From: Rikenella sp.
GTDB lineage: Bacteria > Bacteroidota > Bacteroidia > Bacteroidales > Rikenellaceae
DNA: 6,975 bases
Assembly: GCA_029054535.1 (NCBI GenBank)
Contig: JAIDFC010000118.1
Location: 5,113 to 12,087 of the forward strand
Direction: 5' to 3'
Under the pieces are notes generated by a model that ran no database searches, had not been told where the DNA came from, and saw only the letters and a program-made list of their open reading frames with translations. A program made the translations under genes and the position numbers. The stretch's first letter is position 1; each line of letters starts with the position of its first letter. Below are positions 1 to 4,969 of this stretch, piece after piece.

Positions 1-60
1 GTTCCCCCCCGCCACCCCCCCCCGGGGGGGGGGGGGTGCTTTTTCCCTAAAGCATCCCCG
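1..60. other. Low-complexity contig edge, probably unreliable sequence
   Basis: The left edge has C-runs, then nine C (15-23) directly followed by thirteen G (24-36). This is unlike the rest of the window. Together with the G-rich, non-homologous right edge, it suggests low-quality or mis-assembled contig ends rather than genomic sequence. Nothing before about position 37 should be interpreted biologically. Confidence 0.6.
33..59 (-). terminator. Possible helicase terminator, damaged by the contig edge
   Basis: GGGG (33-36) plus TGCTTT (37-42) pairs with AAAGCA (49-54) plus CCCC (56-59), with one bulged T at 55 and loop TTCCCT. It lies 54 bases beyond the helicase stop, where an intrinsic terminator would be expected. 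On the minus strand it should be followed by a T-run, but the sequence there is the suspect C/G homopolymer. The true 3' flank is therefore probably lost. This is a position-based inference only. Confidence 0.35.
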
Positions 61-112
61 CCCCGCTCGTTGTATCGCCCCACCGCTCGCTGCCGCACGA
101 AACGAGAGAACG

Positions 113-1885
113 CTAATATTTCCGCCGACTCCGGTCGCGCCGCGGCACGAAATCCTGTCGTCCGCCGCCAACCCGCTGCCCGTTCCGGTCCGCACGAGCC
201 GACCGATCCGATGCGCCCACGTTCCGCCGATTCCCGGTTCCTTTGCTTTTCCGGAAATCCCGCCCCCGATCCTGTACCCCGTTCGGATTGCGGTCGCTCC
301 GTTTCTCCGACTCTTTGGCCAGCTTCACCAACGGCCGGTCGTCGTTGGCCAGCTCGCGCAGCGAGTTGAGCTTCTTCATCGCCGCCTCGGCATCCCGGAA
401 CGGAATGGTGGCGAACGAAAAGTCGTCCAAGCACTTCACATCGTCGATCTTCTGCTGCGGAATGCCGCACTCGCGCGAAAGCAGTTCGACGATCATCTTC
501 GGCCGATAACCGTCCGCCTTCCCCAGCCCGATAAAGAGCCGCGCCGTACCGCGTCGATCCACGTCGATCCGCCGAATCTCCGGATAACTGCTCTCGTCCA
601 GCTCGTTCTTGAAAGCCAGGCGCATCAAAGCCGCCAGCGCCACCTCCGGATCCAACTCCGCCAACAGTTCGCGAGCGATCTCGTCGTAGTCCGCATAGGT
701 CTCGTTCTCGACGATCTCAGCCAACTCGTCCTTGATCTTGAGTTTCTTCATCTCCACGATATCATGCCCGGTCGGCAAGGTCTCTTTTCGGATCTCGGTC
801 TTGACCTGCCGCTGCATGTACATGAACTGACGATTCTCAGCCGGCGAGATGAACGTAATGGCCGTCCCCTCGCGCCCCGCACGCCCCGTCCGACCGATCC
901 GGTGGACGTACGACTCCGGGTCCTGCGGCAGCGAGTAGTTGATAACATGCGTCAGGTTCGTAACGTCGATCCCCCGCGCCGCCACATCCGTAGCCGCCAG
1001 AATCGTCGCCTGACGCTTCTTGAATTTCCGCAGAATCTTCTCGCGCTGCGCCTGCGACACGTCTCCGTGGAGCCCCTCGGCCGCATACCCCCGCTCCAAT
1101 AAATTATTGACTAACTGATCCACCGCCACTTTGGTCCGGCAAAAGACAATCCCGTAAAAGTCGTTCTCGACATCGATGATCCGGGTCAGCGCATCGAATT
1201 TATCGCTCTCGCGCACCTCGAAATAGATCTGATCCGTCAGGTCGGTGGTGGCTTGTTTCATCTCGACCCGAACCACCTCGACATCCCGCATATATTTCTT
1301 CGACAGCCCCGCGATTCGTTCCGGCATGGTGGCCGAAAAGAGGAAAATCCGCCGTTCTTCCGGAGCATAGCTCAGAATCTCGTCCACGTCGTCGATAAAG
1401 CCCATGTCGAGCATCTCGTCGGCCTCGTCGAGCACCAGCCATTTGAGGTTCGAGAGGTCGAGCGTCCCGCGCCGCAAGTGGTCGAGGATTCGACCAGGAG
1501 TCCCCACCACGATATCCACCCCGGCTTTCAACCGCCGCAGCTGTTCGTTCATCGCCGCCCCGCCATAGATCGGCGTAACGCGCAGGTCGTTTTTCCGAAA
1601 CGACTGGATCTCGTCGTTGACCTGAATAGCCAGTTCGCGAGTCGGTGCAAGGATCAACGCTTGGACGCTTTTCTTCGCCGGCACGAGCTGTTCGACGATC
1701 GGAAGACCGAACGCGGCGGTCTTTCCGGTCCCGGTCTGAGCCTGGGCGATGATATCGTTCCGGTTTTCAAGCATCACCGGTATGGCGAGTCGCTGAATGG
1801 GCGACGGGGTTTCGAACCCTTTGGCGGCCAACGCTTCGAGCGTCCGGTCGGAAAGGCCCAACTCCTTAAATTCTTCTAAAATCAT
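113..1885 (-). CDS. deaD: DEAD-box ATP-dependent RNA helicase with DbpA-type RNA-binding domain
   Basis: This is a cytoplasmic ATP-driven RNA duplex unwinder of the DeaD/CsdA/DbpA type, a family acting in ribosome assembly, mRNA decay and cold adaptation. Numbered from the chosen Met, all core motifs are present: Q-motif (F24, PSPIQ 27-31), motif I AQTGTGKT 49-56, PTRELA 81-86, GG 108-109, TPGR 129-132, DEAD 153-156, SAT 184-186, VFCRTK 247-252, ATDVAARGIDV 298-308 and HRIGRTGRAG 328-337. Residues about 445-515 resemble the DbpA RRM-like domain (LFIGLGKADGYR...). The tail from about 525 to 590 is Arg/Lys/Gly/Asp-rich and probably disordered and RNA-binding. The frame is open to an ATG at 1933, 16 codons upstream. 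That codon lies inside a hairpin and its extension (MPRVLRKTRNNTEKRY) is unlike family N-termini, so M at 1885 (MILEEFKELG) was chosen, giving 590 aa. No Shine-Dalgarno is visible, as is usual in Bacteroidota. The symbol deaD is family-level; a dedicated dbpA or rhlE role cannot be excluded. Confidence 0.93.
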   Translation of the reverse strand: MILEEFKELGLSDRTLEALAAKGFETPSPIQRLAIPVMLENRNDIIAQAQTGTGKTAAFGLPIVEQLVPAKKSVQALILAPTRELAIQVNDEIQSFRKNDLRVTPIYGGAAMNEQLRRLKAGVDIVVGTPGRILDHLRRGTLDLSNLKWLVLDEADEMLDMGFIDDVDEILSYAPEERRIFLFSATMPERIAGLSKKYMRDVEVVRVEMKQATTDLTDQIYFEVRESDKFDALTRIIDVENDFYGIVFCRTKVAVDQLVNNLLERGYAAEGLHGDVSQAQREKILRKFKKRQATILAATDVAARGIDVTNLTHVINYSLPQDPESYVHRIGRTGRAGREGTAITFISPAENRQFMYMQRQVKTEIRKETLPTGHDIVEMKKLKIKDELAEIVENETYADYDEIARELLAELDPEVALAALMRLAFKNELDESSYPEIRRIDVDRRGTARLFIGLGKADGYRPKMIVELLSRECGIPQQKIDDVKCLDDFSFATIPFRDAEAAMKKLNSLRELANDDRPLVKLAKESEKRSDRNPNGVQDRGRDFRKSKGTGNRRNVGASDRSARADRNGQRVGGGRQDFVPRRDRSRRKY

Positions 1886-1907
1886 GTATCTTTTTTCTGT
1901 GTTGTTT

Positions 1908-1947
1908 CGGGTCTTTCGCAAGACCCGGGGCATTCCTTCGGAATACC
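1908..1947 (-). promoter_or_regulatory. Tandem hairpins in the helicase mRNA leader
   Basis: Two adjacent perfect stems lie just upstream of the helicase start. The first pairs CGGGTCTT (1908-1915) with AAGACCCG (1920-1927); its loop reads GCGA on the mRNA strand, a GNRA-type tetraloop. The second pairs GGCATTCC (1929-1936) with GGAATACC (1940-1947), 8 bp with one G·U on the mRNA strand and a 3-base loop. The first ends 22 nt before the ATG at 1885. Inference: a structured leader that could tune helicase translation or allow autoregulation. A chance pair within a hairpin-rich region is the alternative. Confidence 0.5.
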
Positions 1948-1986
1948 GGATTTCTATTGCATTTCTCGGACACGCCGCTCGGATCG

Positions 1987-2055
1987 CGAAAGCTGGTGTT
2001 TGCTCGGAATGGCTCCGCTGGCAGCGACCGTTTTTCCCGGGCTCAACAACCGCGC
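1987..2055. repeat. Dispersed repeat unit, copy A
   Basis: 1987-2030 aligns without gaps to 2343-2386 (33 of 44 identical, both beginning CGAAAGCTGG and ending GCGACCG). 2014-2055 aligns without gaps to 2513-2554 (35 of 42 identical, both ending CTCAACAACCGCGC). Counts were made by eye. The offsets (356 and 499) are not multiples of three, so the repetition is of DNA or RNA rather than of a protein motif. Confidence 0.6.
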
Positions 2056-2074
2056 ACTACAAGCGCGCGGACCG

Positions 2075-2094
2075 GAGGCATCTTGCTATGCCTC
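2075..2094. repeat. 7-bp perfect inverted repeat
   Basis: GAGGCAT (2075-2081) and ATGCCTC (2088-2094) flank a 6-base loop. CCG (2072-2074) and CGG (2098-2100) can extend the stem across a 3-base bulge. It is one of the chain of hairpins in the helicase upstream region. Confidence 0.55.
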
Positions 2095-2103
2095 GTTCGG
2101 CCT

Positions 2104-2140
2104 GTCGCCCACCCCCCGAGGCGCAAAGCGCCTGGGCGAC
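2104..2140. repeat. Nested hairpin, 7 + 6 bp
   Basis: The outer arms GTCGCCC (2104-2110) and GGGCGAC (2134-2140) enclose the inner arms AGGCGC (2119-2124) and GCGCCT (2128-2133) around an AAA loop. The only unpaired internal part is ACCCCCCG (2111-2118) on one side. Confidence 0.6.
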
Positions 2141-2147
2141 GAGGCCG

Positions 2148-2164
2148 GCAACCTTTCAGGTTGC
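2148..2164. repeat. 7-bp hairpin with TTC loop
   Basis: GCAACCT (2148-2154) pairs perfectly with AGGTTGC (2158-2164) around TTC. It lies eight bases after the nested hairpin ending at 2140. Confidence 0.55.
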
Positions 2165-2194
2165 AAATTGCCGAAACACGCGTTTCCCCGCCAC

Positions 2195-2215
2195 AAACCG
2201 CGATCTTTGATCGCG
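2195..2215. repeat. AAACCGCG-hairpin unit, copy 1
   Basis: AAAC is followed by CGCGATC (2199-2205) pairing with GATCGCG (2209-2215) around TTT. Related units start at 2316 and 2433. The core CATAAACCGCG also recurs at 4809-4819 in the other intergenic region. The copy at 2433 keeps a perfect stem although both arms carry an extra complementary base. Confidence 0.55.
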
Positions 2216-2225
2216 CGGGCCGAAC

Positions 2226-2243
2226 GCCTCCCACTCGGGAGGC
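2226..2243. repeat. 7-bp hairpin within a 16-nt direct repeat
   Basis: GCCTCCC (2226-2232) and GGGAGGC (2237-2243) flank ACTC. The left arm belongs to GGGCCGAACGCCTCCC (2217-2232), which recurs exactly at 2568-2583, where the right arm is not conserved. Confidence 0.6.
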
Positions 2244-2342
2244 CCGCAATTTTGCCGCTAATGCGCCAAAGATTGCATTCGCTCCCGGGCGTTCAGCCCA
2301 TTTTCAATTCGGCATAAACCGCGATCTCCCCTGGTCGGCACT

Positions 2343-2386
2343 CGAAAGCTGGACTTTGCTCTGCAAACCATCGCTGGTGGCGACCG
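2343..2386. repeat. Dispersed repeat unit, copy C
   Basis: Ungapped match to 1987-2030, with 33 of 44 positions identical by eye. The following AAAACAGTCTTTG (2388-2400) recurs exactly at 2700-2712. Confidence 0.5.
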
Positions 2387-2432
2387 AAAAACAGTCTTTG
2401 ACCGCGCGCGGAATGATTCGCAGCTCCGCTAT

Positions 2433-2454
2433 AAACTGCGACTCTCCGAGTCGC
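2433..2454. repeat. AAACTGCG-hairpin unit, copy 2
   Basis: GCGACTC (2438-2444) pairs perfectly with GAGTCGC (2448-2454) around TCC, and the stem is followed by GCGAG. Compared with the unit at 2195, one extra C in the left arm is matched by one extra G in the right arm. The stem is therefore preserved while the sequence changes. Confidence 0.55.
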
Positions 2455-2512
2455 GCGAGTCGCCGCCACCCCACGCGGCGCGAGCTCGGTTCACATCCGT
2501 TCACTCGCTCTT

Positions 2513-2554
2513 TCCGCTGGCGGCGACCCTTCTATCTGGACTCAACAACCGCGC
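2513..2554. repeat. Dispersed repeat unit, copy B
   Basis: Ungapped match to 2014-2055, with 35 of 42 positions identical by eye. The 14-base end CTCAACAACCGCGC is exact. It is preceded at 2489-2507 by GTTCACATCCGTTCAC, related to GTTCACTCCGTTCAC at 2649-2663. Confidence 0.6.
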
Positions 2555-2715
2555 CTGTAAAGTGTGAGGGCCGAACGCCTCCCCCTTCGAGAATCCCCCG
2601 AGATCTCACCATGACGGGCCGAAGCCACCCCGAGCGGAGGACCGCAATGTTCACTCCGTTCACTTGCGCCTCCGCTGGCTCCGGTCCGGAGGTAGTTGCA
2701 AAACAGTCTTTGTGC

Positions 2716-2790
2716 GTCGCCCGCGGGAATTTCATCTCGATTTTGCTCCCGCAAAACGAGCGAAATTCCCCTCTTAGGCGGGCGGGCGAC
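2716..2790. repeat. Large composite hairpin, about 28 bp
   Basis: Four consecutive perfect segments fold on one axis: GTCGCCCGC (2716-2724) with 2782-2790; GGGAATTTC (2725-2733) with 2762-2770; CTCG (2736-2739) with 2757-2760; TTTTGC (2741-2746) with 2751-2756. The apical loop is TCCC (2747-2750). Imperfections are a 2/1 internal loop, one bulged A (2740) and 11 unpaired bases (2771-2781). This is far more pairing than expected by chance. On the minus strand no T-run follows, so it does not look like an intrinsic terminator. Confidence 0.75.
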
Positions 2791-2846
2791 GGAACCATAT
2801 CCGACTGCCCTGCGCGGGCGGCGTCCGGGTGGCCCCGGCGGGACGG

Positions 2847-2863
2847 GCGAAACTTCGTTTCGC
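2847..2863. repeat. 7-bp hairpin with TTC loop
   Basis: GCGAAAC (2847-2853) pairs perfectly with GTTTCGC (2857-2863) around TTC. It lies between the two large composite hairpins. Confidence 0.55.
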
Positions 2864-2890
2864 TATACCGTTCTAAGAACATTCTTGGTC

Positions 2891-2963
2891 CGCGCGCCTG
2901 CGGAATCATTCTCAATAAACTCTTCGTTTATTGAGTGATTTCGCTATTTAGGCGAGGCGCGCG
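2891..2963. repeat. Large composite hairpin 3' of metK, about 24 bp
   Basis: CGCGCGCCT (2891-2899) pairs with 2955-2963, AATCA (2904-2908) with TGATT (2936-2940), and CTCAATAAAC (2911-2920) with GTTTATTGAG (2926-2935) around TCTTC. It begins 44 bases beyond the metK stop, so it is the first large structure in the metK 3' region. No uridine tract follows on that strand. It could protect or process a 3' end, or be a weak or Rho-assisted terminator (inference). Confidence 0.7.
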
Positions 2964-3006
2964 CGGGATATTCCCCCCAACAACGTTCTCGGATCGCGCC
3001 ACCCCA

Positions 3007-4239
3007 TCAAAGCCCGAACGCCGACCGAAGACGATCCACCTCATCCAGCTTCTCCCAACCGAAAAACTGAATCCCGTTCTCCACATACGGCTCCCGACCG
3101 AAATGCCCATATGCCGCTGTCGGCGCAAAAATCGGATTCTTCAGCCCATAACGCTCTACGATCTTGGCCGGCCGCAGGTCGAACAATTCGGCAACCTTCG
3201 TCGCAATCTCGCCGTCCGAAAGCGCCACCTTCGCCGTTCCGTAGGTGTCGACAAAAACACTCACCGGCCGAGCGATCCCGATCGCATAGGCCACCTGCAC
3301 CAAGACCGTTTCCGCAATCCCCGCCGCCACCATGTTTTTCGCAATGTGTCGCGCCGCGTAAGCCGCCGAACGGTCCACCTTCGAAGAGTCCTTGCCCGAG
3401 AAAGCCCCGCCGCCGTGCGCCCCGCGCCCCCCGTACGAGTCCACGATAATTTTCCGGCCGGTCAATCCCGTATCGCCGTGAGGCCCCCCGATCACGAACT
3501 TGCCGGTCGGATTGACGTGCAGGATGTAATCGTCTTTCAACAAGCTCAGTAACAGCTCGTTCCCCCGCCGCTCGAGTCGCTTCCGCACCCGAGGAATCAA
3601 TACAGAACGTACGTCGGCTTCGATCTGCGCCTGCGACGCCTCCGGATCGTGCTGCGTCGAGATCACGATCGTATGGATCCGCTTCGGCCGATGATCGTCC
3701 CCATACTCGACCGTAACCTGCGACTTGGCATCCGGACGCAAATACCCCATCACCGGATCGGTTCCGCTTTGCGCCGCCTCGCGCCGAATATCGGCCAGTT
3801 CCATCAACAGAATATGCGACAGCATCAGCGAAGCCGGCATCAATTCCTTCGTCTCATGACACGCATAACCGAACATAATCCCCTGGTCTCCGGCCCCTTG
3901 ATCCTCTTTCGCCGCACGTTCGACCCCTTGGTTGATATCCGGCGACTGTTCGTGGATCGCCGACAAAACGCCGCACGACTTGGCCTCGAACATATAATCG
4001 GCCTTCGTATACCCGATGCGTTCGATCACCCCGCGCACGGTGTTCTGAATATCGACATAGGCATTCGATTTGACCTCGCCGCTGACGACCACCAGTCCGG
4101 TCGTACAGAGCGTCTCGCAAGCGACCTTCGACTCCGGATCACGCCGAAGAAACTCATCGAGGATAGCATCCGAGATCTGGTCGGCCACTTTGTCGGGGTG
4201 TCCTTCCGACACGGATTCCGACGTAAACAAGTATCCCAT
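3007..4239 (-). CDS. metK: S-adenosylmethionine synthetase (methionine adenosyltransferase)
   Basis: A cytoplasmic enzyme making S-adenosylmethionine from methionine and ATP, releasing Pi and PPi; it supplies the methyl donor for DNA, RNA and protein methylation and for radical-SAM chemistry. The 410-aa product is complete and in the family range (E. coli 384 aa). The N-terminus GYLFTSESVSEGHPDK carries H14, D16 and K17 of the ATP/metal site. E55 follows, then the signature GAGDQGIMFGYA at 115-126 with D118. The second signature GGGAFSGKD at 276-284 continues into SSKVDRSAAYAARH. The C-terminus has TAAYGHFGRE (about 374-383). The ATG at 4239 fits the family start exactly. No Shine-Dalgarno is present; the bases before the ATG are A/T-leaning. 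The gene has its own promoter box and a long leader, and follows ppdK only after a strong terminator, so it is probably a separate transcription unit. No damage or missing key residue was seen. Confidence 0.98.
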   Translation of the reverse strand: MGYLFTSESVSEGHPDKVADQISDAILDEFLRRDPESKVACETLCTTGLVVVSGEVKSNAYVDIQNTVRGVIERIGYTKADYMFEAKSCGVLSAIHEQSPDINQGVERAAKEDQGAGDQGIMFGYACHETKELMPASLMLSHILLMELADIRREAAQSGTDPVMGYLRPDAKSQVTVEYGDDHRPKRIHTIVISTQHDPEASQAQIEADVRSVLIPRVRKRLERRGNELLLSLLKDDYILHVNPTGKFVIGGPHGDTGLTGRKIIVDSYGGRGAHGGGAFSGKDSSKVDRSAAYAARHIAKNMVAAGIAETVLVQVAYAIGIARPVSVFVDTYGTAKVALSDGEIATKVAELFDLRPAKIVERYGLKNPIFAPTAAYGHFGREPYVENGIQFFGWEKLDEVDRLRSAFGL

Positions 4240-4466
4240 CTCTAACGTAAGTTGAAGTTTCGGTTAAACGTTTCCCGCGACAGAAAATCCGACCGAGAAT
4301 GCGCCCTGCAAAGACGAAAAAACGAAGAGATAAAGCGCACAGAAACCGCAAGCGGTCAATCATCAAAGAGAATGGAGAGAGGGTGTGTGCTTTAGCATTT
4401 TTTCGCGTGGTTGCAATCGACCAAATCTGTCCACGGGTCTAAAATCGAGTATGTCCGTCTGAACGA
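4240..4466 (-). promoter_or_regulatory. Long metK 5' leader
   Basis: If transcription starts just downstream of the promoter box at 4473-4480, metK has a leader of roughly 225 nt. It is AT-richer than the rest of the window (27 of 60 G+C in 4321-4380). It contains a small stem ACCG/CGGT (4345-4348/4353-4356), a palindrome AAACGTTT (4266-4273) and T-rich stretches on the mRNA strand. I could not match it to any SAM riboswitch class I know (SAM-I, SAM-II, SMK). A regulatory role rests only on its length and on metK being a common riboswitch target. Confidence 0.35.
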
Positions 4467-4472
4467 ACGGCA

Positions 4473-4480
4473 CAAAGGTA
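4473..4480 (-). promoter_or_regulatory. Bacteroidetes-type -7 promoter box for metK
   Basis: The minus strand reads TACCTTTG, a full match to the Bacteroidetes primary-sigma -7 consensus TAnnTTTG. No clear TTTG (-33 element) lies 19-21 bases further upstream, so the match is one-sided. It is the only full match I found in the metK upstream region, and the orientation suits metK. Confidence 0.55.
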
Positions 4481-4876
4481 AGGATTATTATGAGATATTC
4501 GTCATTTCGAACGAAAAAATCTGCCGCCACGAAGTTTCCTTTGACCGAAAAAGAAAACTCTCTCTACCAGAGACGCTTCCCGCGATGCAGAGTTTCATCC
4601 CGAGGTTCCTTTTTTTGAGATTTTCTCACCCGGTCGACCGGCTGGATATTTTATCGACCGACCGGCGGAAAGACAACGAGCACAGTCGAAATTGCTCGTC
4701 TCCGCACGGGGTGCGGTGGCTCGACCGCCCCTTGGGCGGGATTTCCAAGACTTTGCACTCTTGCTTTGACCGTGCGCACTGTCAGAAAAGCGATTCATGC
4801 ACATTTGCCATAAACCGCGCCCGCAGGACGCACGAGTCGCGCTCCCGACATTCTCCGCCCAAATCCGTATAGAAAC
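4481..4876. other. Intergenic stretch without a convincing gene; GC-rich palindromes
   Basis: This lies between the metK promoter and the ppdK terminator. The right half contains a 12-base palindrome CCGGTCGACCGG (4630-4641), whose CGGTCGA part (4631-4637) also pairs with TCGACCG (4654-4660). It also has hairpin CCGCAC/GTGCGG (4702-4707/4711-4716) and hairpin CCGCCC/GGGCGG (4725-4730/4734-4739). CATAAACCGCG (4809-4819) repeats a word from the 1948-3006 island. An open frame 4411-4872 on the plus strand starts with TTG, has no recognisable domain and overlaps the metK promoter; it was not accepted as a gene. Confidence 0.55.
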
Positions 4877-4919
4877 AAAAAGAGAGGGATACTCGCAAAA
4901 CGAGTATCCCTCTCTTTTT
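4877..4919 (-). terminator. Strong bidirectional intrinsic terminator after ppdK
   Basis: This is a perfect 19-bp stem. The left arm is 4877-4895 (core AGAGAGGGATACTCG), the loop is CAAAA (4896-4900) and the right arm is 4901-4919. On the minus strand the stem ends in five T followed by GTTT, placed 50 bases after the ppdK stop. The plus strand also ends in a T-run, so termination in both directions is possible. It separates ppdK transcription from metK. Confidence 0.9.
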
Positions 4920-4924
4920 ATCAG

Positions 4925-4962
4925 CACAGGAGCAGGCGGCCTCAACCGCCTCTCCCCCTGTG
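4925..4962 (-). repeat. Second hairpin between the ppdK stop and its terminator
   Basis: CACAGG (4925-4930) pairs with CCTGTG (4957-4962), and AGGCGG (4934-4939) pairs with CCGCCT (4946-4951). That gives 12 bp in two blocks with a 3/5 internal loop and a 6-base apical loop. It is only seven bases from the ppdK stop. It may act as an mRNA 3'-end stabiliser together with the terminator (inference). Confidence 0.55.
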
Positions 4963-4969
4963 AGCAGTC

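Larger units (their letters stand above)
1948..3006. repeat. GC-rich hairpin and dispersed-repeat island, no convincing gene
   Basis: This is the spacer between metK and the helicase. Two sampled 60-base lines (2041-2100, 2401-2460) are 63% and 62% G+C, against 45% in the metK leader (4321-4380). It is filled with short perfect stems. Besides those listed separately: CCGCGC 2050-2055/2065-2070, GAAAC 2173-2177/2182-2186, TTTGC 2355-2359/2363-2367, CGCCGC 2461-2466/2475-2480, CCTCCG 2669-2674/2687-2692, CCGGG 2825-2829/2834-2838. Diverged direct repeats are also present. On the minus strand, GTGAACGG-type words recur (2490-2507 and 2649-2664). Long open frames exist on both strands, but the repeats sit in different reading frames and the translations are Arg/Ser/Pro-rich without a recognisable domain. 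No consensus TAnnTTTG promoter was found upstream of the helicase here. Function unknown. Confidence 0.65.

Noticed and set aside
1886..1933. Upstream ATG at 1933 as the helicase start
   Set aside because: The ATG sits inside the 1929-1947 hairpin and the 16 extra residues are unlike family N-termini. M at 1885 begins directly before the Q-motif region as in relatives.
2266..2273. Possible helicase promoter (minus strand AATCTTTG)
   Set aside because: It has one mismatch to TAnnTTTG in the key TA pair, no -33 element at the right spacing, and lies nearly 400 bases upstream.
2195..2454. CRISPR array
   Set aside because: Repeat copies are diverged, unevenly spaced (121 and 117 bases between starts), few, and without cas genes.
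2532..2915. 127-codon minus-strand open frame in the same island
   Set aside because: It overlaps the other open frame and the 28-bp hairpin, has no family resemblance, and shows no promoter or start signal.
1957..2934. 325-codon plus-strand open frame filling the metK-helicase spacer
   Set aside because: Translation is Arg/Ser/Pro-rich with no recognisable domain, and it spans strong palindromes. Repeat copies at 2014 and 2513, and at 1987 and 2343, are in different frames. The length is suspicious, so it is raised as a finding rather than called.
4154..4366. 70-codon minus-strand frame starting in the metK leader and overlapping the metK start
   Set aside because: A leader peptide was considered, but it runs far into metK out of frame, has no start signal, and has no Met/Cys-rich regulatory run.
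4384..4402. Plus-strand mini-hairpin TGCTTTAGCA followed by T6
   Set aside because: The stem is only 3 bp, with no plus-strand gene upstream; too weak for a terminator.
4411..4872. 153-codon plus-strand open frame next to the terminator
   Set aside because: It starts with TTG, runs across the metK promoter box on the opposite strand, and its second half is His/Arg/Ser-rich translation of palindromic DNA. The first ~50 residues look slightly more protein-like, so it is not fully excluded.
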